From contig JADKAV010000028.1 in NCBI GenBank assembly GCA_016719135.1, positions 1-64,000 of the forward strand: a stretch of 64,000 nt of DNA. The letters run 5' to 3'. Below the pieces are notes generated by a model, which was given only the letters and a program-made list of their open reading frames with translations, was not told where the DNA came from and ran no database searches. The translations under genes and the position numbers were made by a program. This document shows, piece by piece, positions 1 through 9,099 of the stretch. How positions within the stretch are numbered: the first letter of the stretch is position 1; each line of letters opens with the position of its first letter. Source of the stretch: Micrococcales bacterium. GTDB lineage: Bacteria; Actinomycetota; Actinomycetes; S36-B12; UBA10799.

Positions 1-190
1 AGAGCGCGCGAGTGACCTTGCCGGCCTTCAGGCAGCTGGTGCACACGTTCAGGCGCTTGGGGGACTTGCCCACCATGGCGCGCACGCGCTGGATGTTGGG
101 GTTCCAGCGACGCTTGGTGCGTCGGTGGGAGTGGGAGATGCTGTGGCCGAAGCCGGGACCCTTGCCACAGACGTCGCAGTTGGCAGCCAC
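1..190 (-). CDS. rpmB: 50S ribosomal protein L28 (partial at window edge)
   Basis: Large-subunit protein L28. Reading leftwards from a GTG at 190, the product begins VAANCDVCGKGPGFGHS and runs 63 residues to the window edge without a stop, so the 3' end lies outside. The CDVCG and CTSC pairs are the four cysteines of a zinc-binding L28, and the WNPNIQRVRA core is typical of actinobacterial L28, which is usually about 61-64 residues. The start is supported by AAGGAG (plus-strand 196-201 read as complement) five bases upstream. It is divergent from the DAK2-domain gene; the 168 bp between them must hold both promoters. Confidence 0.93.
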   Translation of the reverse strand, partial: MAANCDVCGKGPGFGHSISHSHRRTKRRWNPNIQRVRAMVGKSPKRLNVCTSCLKAGKVTRAL

Positions 191-358
191 GGGAACTCCT
201 TAGATCTGGTCTTGGACTCGTGCGTGTCGCCATCGCCGTTCTGAACCCGAATCGGCGACGCGCGATGCACGCAATCTTTCAAAAGGATAGCCGATGGTCC
301 CCGAAATGCCCACGGCCCCCCGTTACCCTTGGGAGACCCGCTGTGAACAGGAGCATCC

Positions 359-1951
359 ATGACGCAGGCATCCGATGTGGCACTCGATGCTGCCGCCCTG
401 CGCAAGTGGATGCTGGTGAGCAAGGACCGGCTCGGCGCCCGGCGTGCGGAGATCGACGCACTGAACGTCTTCCCGGTGCCTGACGGTGATACCGGGACCA
501 ACATGTACCTCACCGTGGAAGCTGCGGCGATCGCAGCGTGCGAAATCGCCGACCCCGAAGACGTACCGGGTCCCATGGCCGACGCAATTGCCCGCGGCGC
601 CCTGCTCGGAGCCCGCGGAAACTCGGGCGTGATCCTCAGCCAGTTGCTGCGTGGGCTGGCCGACGTCCTGCGGCAGGCCGACGAACCCAGCGGGGACACG
701 GTCGCATTGGCCTTGGGTCGAGCTGCCGATCTGGCGTACGCGGCGGTGAGCCGGCCGGTGGAGGGAACGGTCCTCACGGTGGCGAGGGCGGCAGCGGAAA
801 GCGCGTCGACGGCCACCCCGAGCAGCGTCGCGCAGGTTGCCCGGGCCGCCGCTGAGGGTGCGCGTGAGGCGCTGGCCAAAACACCGACCCAACTGCCCGC
901 CCTGGCCGACGCAGGCGTGGTGGATGCCGGTGGAAAGGGACTGGTGGTGGTGCTCGACGGGCTGGTCGAGGTCCTCACCGGCGAGGTGCACATCGACGAC
1001 GTGTCCGATGAGGTGATCGTGGCCCACGAACCCATGCCGCACGGAGAGTACACGGGCCCGCGCTACGAGGTGATGTACCTGCTGGATGCCGAGGACGTCG
1101 GGATACCCGCACTGCGAAGCCGCCTCGACGCGCTGGGTGACTCCTTGGTCGTCGTGGGCGGCGGCGGTCTGTGGAACGTGCACGTGCACACCGACTCCAT
1201 TGGAGCGGCGATTGAGGCCGGGATCGATGCCGGCCGCCCGCACCGCATCGCCGTCACCGACCTGATCGAGCAGCAACGCCACCAGCCGCGCGAGATCACC
1301 CGGGTGGTGGTCGCCGTGGCACACGGACCTGGGGTCGCCGAACTGCTGGAAGAATCCGGCGCCGTCGCGGTGCGCACGCCGCCACGGGGCAGGCCCAGCA
1401 CGCGCGACTTCGTCCGTGCGGTCACTACCAGCGGTGCCCGCGAGGCGCTGTTGCTTCCCTCCGATGCCGATTCGACACCCGTGGCCAAGGCCGCCGCCGA
1501 GTTCTTGCGCGACGATGACGTCCGGGTTGCCGTCGTGCCCAGCCGTTCGATCGTGCAGACGCTGTCCGCAGTGGCGGTGCACGATGCAACCGCCGGCTTC
1601 GACGACGACGTGGTGACCATGGCCCGGGCCTCCAGCGCAACCCGCTACGGCGGGGTGACGGTGGCCAGCAAGGAAGCGATCACGACTGCCGGACGGTGTC
1701 AGGTCGGAGACGTTCTGGGGCTGGTCGACGGGGACATCGTGGAGATCGGTGACGCGGTTGATGACGTGGCCTTACGCATCATCGACAGGATGCGCAGCAG
1801 CACCTCGGAGCTGGTGACACTGGTGACGGGCTCGGAGGTTCCCGACGATCTGGTCGACACCGTGGGAGCTCACCTGCAGGATGCCCTGCTGGATCTGGAA
1901 GTCGTGCCCGGCGGGCAGCCGTTCTGGCCGGTCATCGTCGGCGTGGAGTAG
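359..1951 (+). CDS. DAK2 domain protein, fatty acid kinase FakA-like
   Basis: A 530-residue protein of the YloV/FakA family. The N-terminal DhaL/DAK2 kinase domain carries NVFPVPDGDTGTN at residues 36-48, the metal- and nucleotide-binding aspartate motif, and GARGNSGVILSQ near residue 85. The C-terminal half is the DegV-like/middle-domain region of the family. FakA phosphorylates fatty acids bound to a FakB (DegV) partner; no FakB is seen here, so the substrate is inferred from family only. The ATG at 359 has AGGAG at 349-353. The rpmB-(divergent)-DAK2-recG order is common in Actinobacteria. recG starts 2 nt after its stop, implying one operon. Confidence 0.88.
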   Translation: MTQASDVALDAAALRKWMLVSKDRLGARRAEIDALNVFPVPDGDTGTNMYLTVEAAAIAACEIADPEDVPGPMADAIARGALLGARGNSGVILSQLLRGLADVLRQADEPSGDTVALALGRAADLAYAAVSRPVEGTVLTVARAAAESASTATPSSVAQVARAAAEGAREALAKTPTQLPALADAGVVDAGGKGLVVVLDGLVEVLTGEVHIDDVSDEVIVAHEPMPHGEYTGPRYEVMYLLDAEDVGIPALRSRLDALGDSLVVVGGGGLWNVHVHTDSIGAAIEAGIDAGRPHRIAVTDLIEQQRHQPREITRVVVAVAHGPGVAELLEESGAVAVRTPPRGRPSTRDFVRAVTTSGAREALLLPSDADSTPVAKAAAEFLRDDDVRVAVVPSRSIVQTLSAVAVHDATAGFDDDVVTMARASSATRYGGVTVASKEAITTAGRCQVGDVLGLVDGDIVEIGDAVDDVALRIIDRMRSSTSELVTLVTGSEVPDDLVDTVGAHLQDALLDLEVVPGGQPFWPVIVGVE

Positions 1952-1952
1952 C

Positions 1953-4151
1953 GTGACCGGCCTTTCCACATCTCTGGCGGAGGTGCTCGGCGGTCGAAGT
2001 GCCGCCAGTCTGCGCACATCGCACTCGGTGACCACCTGCGAGGACCTCCTATGGGTCTTCCCCCGGCGGTATCAGGACATGTCCCGGCTCACGGACATTG
2101 CAGGAATTCGGGTTGGCGACGTGGCTACCGTCCTGGCCCGCGTCAAAAATATCGACATGCCCAAGACCCGCAAGGGCGTGATGCTCAAAGTCGTGGTGAC
2201 CGACGGCAACAGCGACCTGCACCTCGCCTTCTTCCGCGGGATCAAGGGGTATCTGGCCAGACTGCGGGTGGGTCAGGTCGGATTGTTCAGCGGCAAGGTG
2301 GGTGCCTTCAAAGGACAGCTGCAATTGGCCCATCCGCTGTGTGTGATGGCCCCGGTGGGCGACACCTCTGATCCCGAGGAGGTCGAGGCGTTCCTGGCGA
2401 AGGTCAACCCGATCTACCCGGCGACCGCCAGCGTTCCCTCATGGCGCGTGGCGCGTGCGGTGAAACTCGTGCTCGAGGCGGTGGACCTGCGCGACGATCC
2501 CATCGACGCAACGATTCGGGAACGCCGCTCCTTGGTCGGCCACTCCGAGGCCTTCGCGGGGATCCACACACCATCGATGCTGGAACAGGTCGAAGGCGCG
2601 CGCACCCGCTTCCGCTACGAGGAGGCGTTCGTCCTGCAGATGATCCTGGCCATGCGCAGGGCGGCGGTTGCCGGCAGTCCTGCCACAGCTCGCCCCGGTC
2701 GCCCCGACGGATTGCTGGCCGCGGTGCAGGACCGACTGCCGTTCACCCTCACCGACGGCCAGCGCACGGCCGTGGACGAGATCGGGGCCGATCTGGCGCG
2801 AACCCAACCGATGCAGCGACTGCTGCACGGGGAGGTGGGTGCCGGTAAGACGATGGTCGCCCTGTTGGCCATGGCCACGGTGGTGGACAGCGGGGGGCAG
2901 GCCGTCCTGCTGGCCCCCACAGAGGTCCTCGCCGCCCAGCACTACGCCTCCATCAGCGCCATCCTCGGGGACTTGGGAGCAGCCGGCACGCTGACCGGCG
3001 ACACCTCCGGGACCCAGGTGGTGCTGCTGACGGGGTCGGCGTCCACCGCATCTCGCCGCGACGTTCTGCAACAGATCGCGACAGGTCAGGCGGGAATCGT
3101 GGTGGGGACCCACGCCCTGCTCAACGAGGCGGTCCAGTTCGCCGACCTCGGGCTGGTCGTCGTCGACGAGCAGCACCGGTTCGGGGTGGAACAGCGCGCG
3201 GCCCTGCTCGAGCGCGGCTCCGGGACCACCAAGCCACACCTACTGGTCATGACCGCCACCCCGATCCCACGCACGGTGGCCATGACGGTGTTCGGTGACC
3301 TCGACGTGACCACGCTGCGCGAACTTCCGCAAGGCCGCGCCGGGGTCAGCACGTTCGTGGTCGACGAGACCCGCGCCCCGCGGCATGCCGACCGCACCTG
3401 GCAGCGGGTCGCCGAAGAGCTCAAACAGGGACGCAAGGTGTACGTGGTCTGCCCACGGATCGGGGAAGGATCGGAGTTCGAGCCCAGCGACGATCTGCCC
3501 GCCGATCTGGCCGAACTCGATTTCCCCGCCCCCGAGAACACCCGCGGCGTCGTGCGCACCGCACAGGAGTTGGCCGAGGGCCCGCTGGCGGGGGTGCGGA
3601 TCGCCGTTTTGCACGGGCGGATGCCCACCGCGGAGAAGGCAGACGTGATGGCGCGGTTCGCCGGTGATTCGGACCGACCGGATGCGGTCGATGTGCTCGT
3701 CGCGACCAGTGTGATCGAGGTCGGCGTCGATGTGCCCAGCGCCACCGTCATGGTCGTGCTCGACGCGGAGTCTTTCGGGGTTTCGCAACTGCATCAGTTG
3801 CGGGGCCGGGTCGGCCGAGCCCGACTGCCCGGTCTTTGCCTGCTCTGCACCCGCAACCCCGCCGCCGTCGAACGCCTGGAGAAGGTGGCGGGAACGACCA
3901 ATGGCTTCGACCTGGCGCGCATCGACCTCGAACAGCGCAAAGAGGGTGACGTCCTTGGCACGGCACAATCAGGGCGCCTGACCCGTTTGCGGCTGCTGCG
4001 TGTCATCCGTGACGAGCACGTCATCGAGCAGGCCCGCGAGGATGCCGAGGACCTCCTGCACCGCGACCCGACCCTGGCCGGGCACCGCGAACTGCGAGCC
4101 ATGATCAACCGTTGGGAGACCGCTGGTGCCGAGTTCGTGGAGAAGGCGTGA
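1953..4151 (+). CDS. recG: ATP-dependent DNA helicase RecG
   Basis: Superfamily 2 helicase that remodels stalled replication forks and Holliday junctions. Taking the GTG at 1953 gives 732 residues. An N-terminal OB-fold wedge domain precedes the motor; Walker A GEVGAGKT lies near residue 294, the DExH box appears as VVDEQHRFG near 403, TATPIPRT near 435, and the C-terminal helicase motif QLRGRVGR near 614. The frame stays open upstream to 1881, inside fakA, but the residues there are shadow sequence, so the 1953 start, placed 1 base past the fakA stop, is preferred. Its TGA overlaps the rsmD start as GTGA. Confidence 0.95.
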   Translation: MTGLSTSLAEVLGGRSAASLRTSHSVTTCEDLLWVFPRRYQDMSRLTDIAGIRVGDVATVLARVKNIDMPKTRKGVMLKVVVTDGNSDLHLAFFRGIKGYLARLRVGQVGLFSGKVGAFKGQLQLAHPLCVMAPVGDTSDPEEVEAFLAKVNPIYPATASVPSWRVARAVKLVLEAVDLRDDPIDATIRERRSLVGHSEAFAGIHTPSMLEQVEGARTRFRYEEAFVLQMILAMRRAAVAGSPATARPGRPDGLLAAVQDRLPFTLTDGQRTAVDEIGADLARTQPMQRLLHGEVGAGKTMVALLAMATVVDSGGQAVLLAPTEVLAAQHYASISAILGDLGAAGTLTGDTSGTQVVLLTGSASTASRRDVLQQIATGQAGIVVGTHALLNEAVQFADLGLVVVDEQHRFGVEQRAALLERGSGTTKPHLLVMTATPIPRTVAMTVFGDLDVTTLRELPQGRAGVSTFVVDETRAPRHADRTWQRVAEELKQGRKVYVVCPRIGEGSEFEPSDDLPADLAELDFPAPENTRGVVRTAQELAEGPLAGVRIAVLHGRMPTAEKADVMARFAGDSDRPDAVDVLVATSVIEVGVDVPSATVMVVLDAESFGVSQLHQLRGRVGRARLPGLCLLCTRNPAAVERLEKVAGTTNGFDLARIDLEQRKEGDVLGTAQSGRLTRLRLLRVIRDEHVIEQAREDAEDLLHRDPTLAGHRELRAMINRWETAGAEFVEKA

Positions 4152-4759
4152 CCCGGATCATCGCCGGCGCGGCTCGTGGCCGACGGCTCGCGGTTCCGGC
4201 CACCGGGACCAGGCCGACCGCCGACCGTGTGCGAGAAGCTCTCTTCTCGTCGTTGAACGCGGTGATGGACCTTTCCGGCGTGCGCGTGCTGGATCTGTTC
4301 GCGGGCTCCGGCGCACTGGGGTTCGAGGCGCTCTCACGCGGTGCTCACGTGGTCACCTTGGTGGACAGCAGCCCCGCCGCGGTGCAGGTGATGCGCCGCA
4401 ACGTCGCCACCGTCGGACTGCCGGGGGTCCACGTGGTCAAAGCCACCGCCACCGGACATCTGCGCGGACAACCACAACCGGTCGACCTCGTGCTGTTGGA
4501 CCCCCCGTACGATCTCGCCGCGGACCAGATCGAGGAAATCCTGACGCAGTTGTGCACCGGCTGGCTGGTGCAGGGAGCCGTGGTCGTGGTGGAGCGGGGC
4601 GCCCGGGATGAGCCACCGCGGTGGCCCGCCGGATTCGGCACCGCGTGGAATCGCCGTTTCGGCGACACCGAACTGCACCGGGCGGTTTGGTACGGTCACG
4701 GAGACACTCTCGATGATCTGCACGATTCCCCCGAGCCGCAAGGAGCCGACGGTGCGTAG
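4148..4759 (+). CDS. rsmD: 16S rRNA (guanine(966)-N(2))-methyltransferase RsmD
   Basis: SAM-dependent methyltransferase acting on G966 of 16S rRNA, 203 residues. The N-terminus TRIIAGAARGRRL and RPTADRVREALFSSL are family hallmarks; the SAM-binding glycine loop is LDLFAGSGALGFEALSRG (about residues 47-64) and the catalytic DPPY sits near residue 117. The GTG at 4148 overlaps the recG TGA, with GGAGAAGG just upstream. The gene overlaps coaD by 8 nt at its end. The rsmD-coaD pair is one of the most conserved bacterial gene neighbours. Confidence 0.95.
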   Translation: MTRIIAGAARGRRLAVPATGTRPTADRVREALFSSLNAVMDLSGVRVLDLFAGSGALGFEALSRGAHVVTLVDSSPAAVQVMRRNVATVGLPGVHVVKATATGHLRGQPQPVDLVLLDPPYDLAADQIEEILTQLCTGWLVQGAVVVVERGARDEPPRWPAGFGTAWNRRFGDTELHRAVWYGHGDTLDDLHDSPEPQGADGA

Positions 4760-5234
4760 AGCGGTATGCCCGGGGTCTTTCGATCCCGTGACCAACGGAC
4801 ATCTGGACATCATCCGGCGCGCCAGCAAACTGTTCGACGAAGTGGTGGTCGCAGTCCTCATCAACAAGAAGAAGCAGAGCATGTTCACTGTGGACGAGCG
4901 CATCGAATTGCTGCAGGAAGTGACGGCGGACTGCCCGAATGTGCGCGTCGACGCGTTCCATGGCCTCTTGGTCGACTTCTGCGCGACCCACGAGATCCAG
5001 GCCATCGTCAAAGGTCTGCGGGCGGTCAGCGACTTCGACTACGAACTGCAGATGGCGCAGATGAACTACCAGTTGTCCGGTGTGGACACAGTGTTCGTGT
5101 CGACCAACCCGCTGTACTCGTTCCTGTCCAGCAGTCTGGTCAAGGAGGTCGCAACCTACGGCGGGGACGTCTCCGGGCTTCTTCCCGGCGTGGTCTTCGA
5201 CCGTTTACGCGAACGCGTGACTAATACTGAGTAG
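4752..5234 (+). CDS. coaD: Phosphopantetheine adenylyltransferase
   Basis: Penultimate enzyme of coenzyme A synthesis: 4'-phosphopantetheine plus ATP to dephospho-CoA. The 160-residue product has the nucleotidyltransferase signature GSFDPVTNGHLDII near the N-terminus (with the (T/H)xGH motif as TNGH) and a C-terminal SSSLVKEVA region that matches the ISSSxxR-type loop of the family. The start is the GTG at 4752, with AGGAG at 4741-4745; the longer open frame from 4608 is rsmD shadow. The family is usually 155-165 residues, so it is full length. Confidence 0.95.
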   Translation: MRRAVCPGSFDPVTNGHLDIIRRASKLFDEVVVAVLINKKKQSMFTVDERIELLQEVTADCPNVRVDAFHGLLVDFCATHEIQAIVKGLRAVSDFDYELQMAQMNYQLSGVDTVFVSTNPLYSFLSSSLVKEVATYGGDVSGLLPGVVFDRLRERVTNTE

Positions 5235-5256
5235 GAAGAGAGTTTGGAGGACCGCC

Positions 5257-5934
5257 ATGGAGGTCTACGAACGGCTGGATGACCTGGTCGATCTGATCGA
5301 AGGCGCCCGCGGTGTTCCGTTGTCGGACTCCTGCGTGGTCAATCGCACCATCGCTTTGGAGTTGCTGGAAGCGGTGCGTGCACTCATGCCGGCGTCCCTG
5401 CGCGACGCGGCCACGATTCTGGCCGACCGCGACGATGTGCTGGAGGACGCTGCCCGGGAGGCGGAATCGCGCATCGCCGCCGCCCAGGACGAAGCCGACG
5501 CGACCTTGTCCCGGACGGAGAACGAAGCGGCCGCACTGCTGTCCCACACCCAGGTCGAGGTCGAGCAGATGCTGGCCCAAGGTCAGTCGGACGCCGCGCG
5601 GACCGTCGACCGGGCACGCGCGGAGGCTGAGCGCCTTGTGGCTGCCGACACCATCCGACTGGAGGCCGAACGTCAGGCCAAGGCGTTGACCCAGCATGCC
5701 GAGTCGGACGCATCGCGGGTGCGGGCCGAGGCCGACATCTACGTCGACAAGCGACTGGCCAACCTGGAGGACACCCTGCGGGCGGCATTGGACCAGATCG
5801 GTCGCGGCAGGCGGCGCTCGAACGCTGCGCCGCAGGGCTCAGCTGCGCAGGAGGCGGTGTACGACTTCACCCAGGACCCGGACGTTGCCGGCGAACTGGT
5901 AGGTGGGCGGCGCCGCGCCGCGCGCTCTGGTTGA
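5257..5934 (+). CDS. sepIVA: DivIVA-like coiled-coil protein, SepIVA-type
   Basis: A 225-residue protein beginning MEVYERLDDLVDLIEGARGVPLS, then a long charged coiled coil (about residues 60-180, alternating Ala/Glu/Arg heptads) and a variable basic tail. This arrangement and the position between coaD and the DUF177/rpmF/rnc block match mycobacterial Rv2927c/SepIVA, an essential DivIVA-family cell-division and elongation factor. GGAGG lies just upstream of the ATG at 5257. The function is assigned by synteny and architecture; true pole-organising DivIVA is longer and carries a different N-terminal lipid-binding motif. Confidence 0.8.
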   Translation: MEVYERLDDLVDLIEGARGVPLSDSCVVNRTIALELLEAVRALMPASLRDAATILADRDDVLEDAAREAESRIAAAQDEADATLSRTENEAAALLSHTQVEVEQMLAQGQSDAARTVDRARAEAERLVAADTIRLEAERQAKALTQHAESDASRVRAEADIYVDKRLANLEDTLRAALDQIGRGRRRSNAAPQGSAAQEAVYDFTQDPDVAGELVGGRRRAARSG

Positions 5935-6027
5935 TACCCTTGTGCGGTGGCGCTGTGCCACGTCGTCGGTGTTTCATGCCCACCGTGCGGCACAAGCGCT
6001 GACAACCCGACGAACAAGGATTCTGCC

Positions 6028-6600
6028 ATGACCACGACTGACGGTGCGCCGTTCGTCGTCGACGTGCGCGCCCTGCTGGGCAAACCGGGGGCATATCAGC
6101 GGCTCACTCTGACCGGGGCTGCTGGCCCCAACGTGGCCACTGCGGTGGTCACTGTCGCCGAGGACGAGCCCGTGACTGCCGAAGTCATGCTCGAATCGGT
6201 GCGCGAGGGCATCCTGGTCACCGGAAGCGCCCGCACCACCGGTGACGCGGTGTGCAGCCGCTGTCTGGACCCGGTGCGCATCGATCTGCAAGCCGACCTG
6301 CAGGAGTTGTACGCGTGGAGCCTCGAGGAAGCGGAGGTCGACGACCTCGGGGAACCGGGTCCGCACCTCGACGGTGAGAACCTGAATCTGCGTCCACCCA
6401 TCCGCGACGGATTGATCCTGGAAATGCCGTTGGCTCCGTTGTGTTCGACGGACTGCCAGGGATTGTGCGCGCAGTGCGGCGCCCGGCTCGACGACGATCC
6501 CGGACACGCACACGAGACTTCAGACCCCCGATGGGCGGCACTGTCCGCTCTCAAAGCCGACCTGCTCGACGAGCAGGCTGAAACACCCAAGGAGAACTAA
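6028..6600 (+). CDS. yceD: DUF177 (YceD) family protein
   Basis: A 190-residue member of the YceD/DUF177 family, nearly always encoded directly upstream of rpmF and linked in other bacteria and plastids to 23S rRNA and large-subunit accumulation. Cysteine pairs CSRC near residue 75 and CAQC near 150 fit the family's metal-binding pattern. The ATG at 6028 is preferred over upstream in-frame ATG 5947 because AAGGA at 6016-6020 sits seven bases before it and the conserved protein starts around PFVVDVRALLG. rpmF begins immediately after the TAA, so the two are surely co-translated. Confidence 0.9.
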   Translation: MTTTDGAPFVVDVRALLGKPGAYQRLTLTGAAGPNVATAVVTVAEDEPVTAEVMLESVREGILVTGSARTTGDAVCSRCLDPVRIDLQADLQELYAWSLEEAEVDDLGEPGPHLDGENLNLRPPIRDGLILEMPLAPLCSTDCQGLCAQCGARLDDDPGHAHETSDPRWAALSALKADLLDEQAETPKEN

Positions 6601-6774
6601 GTGGCCGTCCCGAAGCGCAAGACCTCGCGCAGCAACACCCGGTCCCGTCGCGCCCAGTGGAAGACCTCGGCTCCCACTCTGGCGACCTGCAAGCAGTGCG
6701 GCACCCAGAAGCCGCCGCACATCGCCTGCCCGGTCTGCGGCACCTACGCCAAGCGACGCGTCCTCGACGTCTAG
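6601..6774 (+). CDS. rpmF: 50S ribosomal protein L32
   Basis: A 57-residue zinc-ribbon L32. The product starts VAVPKRKTSRSNTRSRRAQW, followed by CKQC and CPVC, the four-cysteine zinc site, and ends KRRVLDV. It is shorter than 60 residues and uses GTG, so simple ORF scans miss it. AAGGAG at 6589-6594 lies six bases upstream. It abuts DUF177 and is followed after 16 nt by rnc, the standard yceD-rpmF-rnc order. Confidence 0.96.
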   Translation: MAVPKRKTSRSNTRSRRAQWKTSAPTLATCKQCGTQKPPHIACPVCGTYAKRRVLDV

Positions 6775-6790
6775 GCCCGTCGCCGCCCCG

Positions 6791-7495
6791 GTGGAAGCGC
6801 AGGTGGATCTCGCCGAGCTGGTCGAGCGGCTCGGTCTGGCCAGCATGCCCGCGACCCTGCCGCTGGCGATGGTCCACCGCTCGTACTCCTACGAGAACGG
6901 CCGGGTTCCCACCAATGAACGCCTCGAGTTCCTCGGCGATTCTGTGCTCGGCCTGGTCGTCACCGACCACCTCTACGCCACCTTCCCCGACTTGCCCGAA
7001 GGGCAGTTGGCCAAGATGCGTTCGGCCATTGTCAATGCGCATTCGCTGGCGGAGATCGCTGCCGGACTCGAAGTCGGCGCTTTCCTGCAGTTGGGCCGCG
7101 GCGAGGAATCCACTGGGGGGCGCGAGAAGGTCTCGATCCTGGCCGACGCCATGGAGGCGATCATCGGGGCGGTCTATCTGGAACTGGGACTCGAGGGTGC
7201 CCGCCGGTTCATCCTCGACCGGTTCGGGGCACTGATCGCGTCAGTTCCCGGACTGGGCGCTGGCCTGGATTGGAAGACGAGTCTGCAGGAACTGGCCGCA
7301 CAAGTGGGCCAGGGTGCTCCGGAGTACATCGTCGTGGGCGAAGGCCCCGACCACGCCCGCACGTTCACCGCTCGGGTGCGCGTCGGTGGGCAGATGTTCG
7401 GTCACGGGATCGGACGCACGAAGAAACAGGCCGAGCAGCAGGCCGCCCAGACTGCGTTCGAACAGGTGCAGCAGTCGCTGAATGGCGATGCCTGA
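6791..7495 (+). CDS. rnc: Ribonuclease III
   Basis: Double-strand-specific endoribonuclease that processes rRNA precursors and regulatory RNA duplexes, 234 residues from GTG 6791. The catalytic signature NERLEFLGDSVLGLVV lies near residues 37-52, with the second acidic cluster (LADAMEAIIGAVYLE) near residue 117. The C-terminal double-stranded-RNA-binding domain starts around DWKTSLQELAAQ and ends in GRTKKQAEQQAA. The final 8 nt overlap the mutM start, implying coupling. Confidence 0.95.
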   Translation: MEAQVDLAELVERLGLASMPATLPLAMVHRSYSYENGRVPTNERLEFLGDSVLGLVVTDHLYATFPDLPEGQLAKMRSAIVNAHSLAEIAAGLEVGAFLQLGRGEESTGGREKVSILADAMEAIIGAVYLELGLEGARRFILDRFGALIASVPGLGAGLDWKTSLQELAAQVGQGAPEYIVVGEGPDHARTFTARVRVGGQMFGHGIGRTKKQAEQQAAQTAFEQVQQSLNGDA

Positions 7496-8321
7496 ACTAC
7501 CCGAGGTCGAAGTCGTTCGTCGCGGCCTTCAGCACTGGACCTCCGATCGGGTGATCCGCGATGTCCAGGTTCTGCACCCCCGGGCAGTGCGCCGCCACGG
7601 CGCGGGCGGTCCGGACTTCGAGAACCAGTTGCGTGGCCAGGCCCTGACCCGGGTCCTGCGGCGCGGCAAGTTCCTGTGGTGGCCGCTGGCCGACGACGTG
7701 GCCCTGATCGGGCATCTGGGCATGTCGGGCCAGTTCCGCGTGGATGCCGATCCGGGAGAGCACACCAGGGTGATCCTCGACCTCGACCGGACCCGCCTTC
7801 TGTTCGATGACCAGCGGACTTTCGGCGGCCTGTGGCTCGACGAGATCGTGGGCGGTCTGCCGCTGTCTCTGGGGCACATCGCCGCCGATCCGCTCTCGGA
7901 GCAGTACGACCGTGCGGCCACCGTGCGCACCATCCGTTCGCGACGGGCTCCGATCAAGTCCCTGTTGCTCGATCAGGCAGTTGTTTCCGGGATCGGCAAC
8001 ATTTATGCCGACGAGGCCCTGTGGCAGGCGCGGGTCTGCTGGCGCACCCCGGGCTGCGACCTCAGCGCGCGCAAGGTCGGCCAACTCCTGGACGCCGCCG
8101 TGTCGGTCATGACCCGCGCGATCGCGGCCGGAGGGACATCGTTCGATGCGCTGTACGTCAACGTCAACGGCAGCAGTGGGTACTTCCAGCGCGACCTCGC
8201 AGCGTACGGACAGGAAGGCCTGCCCTGTTTGCGCTGTGGGACTGCGATCCTGCGTGAGCCGTTCGCGAACAGGTCCTCGTACCGCTGTCCGCGCTGTCAG
8301 CGGTGTCGGCGTGTTCCTTGA
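7488..8321 (+). CDS. mutM: Formamidopyrimidine-DNA glycosylase (MutM/Fpg)
   Basis: Base-excision repair glycosylase/AP lyase that removes 8-oxoguanine and ring-opened purines, 277 residues. The start is ATG 7488 rather than in-frame ATG 7482 because the mature enzyme needs proline next to the initiator Met (MPELPEVEVVRRG) as catalytic nucleophile, followed by the catalytic glutamate. The helix-two-turn-helix region includes SGIGNIYADEALW, and the C-terminal zinc finger has CLRC and CPRC pairs near residues 245-270. It overlaps rnc by 8 nt. Confidence 0.95.
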   Translation: MPELPEVEVVRRGLQHWTSDRVIRDVQVLHPRAVRRHGAGGPDFENQLRGQALTRVLRRGKFLWWPLADDVALIGHLGMSGQFRVDADPGEHTRVILDLDRTRLLFDDQRTFGGLWLDEIVGGLPLSLGHIAADPLSEQYDRAATVRTIRSRRAPIKSLLLDQAVVSGIGNIYADEALWQARVCWRTPGCDLSARKVGQLLDAAVSVMTRAIAAGGTSFDALYVNVNGSSGYFQRDLAAYGQEGLPCLRCGTAILREPFANRSSYRCPRCQRCRRVP

Positions 8322-8451
8322 CGAGTGTCGACTCGTTATGTCAACCTGATATATGGAGCGCGGGTTCCGTGCTCAGCAAGCCATAGCATCAGCGGCAGTC
8401 TCGCGGGAGTCTCCACGGCGGGGCCGCTGGAGCACCATGCATGGAGGACTG

Positions 8452-8637
8452 ATGGCCAAGGCGGTCTATACCCCTGGCGCACACTTCGACCCACGGCTGA
8501 TGGCCGAGTTGGCGTCGTTGCGTGCCCGTGTCGCCGAACTCGAGCGCGAAGTCAGCGCCCTGCGCGTTGAGCACGCCGCGTTCGACGACGAAATGCTCGC
8601 GCTGTCGTCCACGACGGCACCGCCCGTTCTCGCCTGA
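8452..8637 (+). CDS. Small coiled-coil protein of unknown function
   Basis: A 61-residue ORF starting at ATG 8452 with GGAGG at 8443-8447. Residues 18-45 (MAELASLRARVAELEREVSAL) form a clear leucine heptad coiled coil, flanked by a short polar head and a Ser/Thr/Pro tail. No family is recognised. The good Shine-Dalgarno and heptad pattern suggest a real gene downstream of mutM; the frame extends upstream to 8353 but that part lacks a ribosome site. It could pair with another coiled-coil partner, but nothing shows which. Confidence 0.55.
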   Translation: MAKAVYTPGAHFDPRLMAELASLRARVAELEREVSALRVEHAAFDDEMLALSSTTAPPVLA

Positions 8638-8677
8638 TCGACGACTGACCCGCGGCGGGCACGCTGAGTCAGCGCGC

Positions 8678-9079
8678 TCATTCGCTACGCGGCGGTAGTT
8701 CCATTCCCTGACATCCGTTGGGCACGAAGCCGGCGGCGCGGTACAAGGCGACGCCGGCTGGGTCCGCGAACAAAGTGATCCACGGCTCCGCCGGCGCTTC
8801 GGCATGAATCCGCTGCAGCAAGGCATCGAGGACGGTCCGACCGATGCCTTTGTGCTGATGTGCCGGCAGGGTGGCCATGTCCGCGATGTGGAAGTACCAG
8901 CCGCCGTCGCCGATCACCCGGCCCATGGCCACGGCCTGCCCGTCGATGCGCACGGTCACCCACAACCAGGAGTTCTTCAGCGCGGGTCGCGCCTGCTCCT
9001 TGGTGCGCACAGTCAGGCCAGCCTCCCTGCGCAATCGCACGTACTCGTCGACGGTGGGTGGTTCGAAGAGCAGATCCAT
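8678..9079 (-). CDS. GNAT family N-acetyltransferase
   Basis: A 133-residue acetyltransferase read right to left from ATG at 9079. The acetyl-CoA-binding motif A is ATLPAHQHKGIGRTVLDALL (about residues 69-88), corresponding to the Q/RxxGxG/A loop; the C-terminal strand LYRAAGFVPN is the usual motif B region. The frame stays open far upstream (to 11176), but that is an effect of the AT-poor block and not a real N-terminal extension. The substrate cannot be told. It is convergent with the small coiled-coil gene, and its own upstream region runs into the anomalous block. Confidence 0.85.
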   Translation of the reverse strand: MDLLFEPPTVDEYVRLRREAGLTVRTKEQARPALKNSWLWVTVRIDGQAVAMGRVIGDGGWYFHIADMATLPAHQHKGIGRTVLDALLQRIHAEAPAEPWITLFADPAGVALYRAAGFVPNGCQGMELPPRSE

Positions 9080-9099
9080 GGTGGGCAGTGTAGGCAGGG

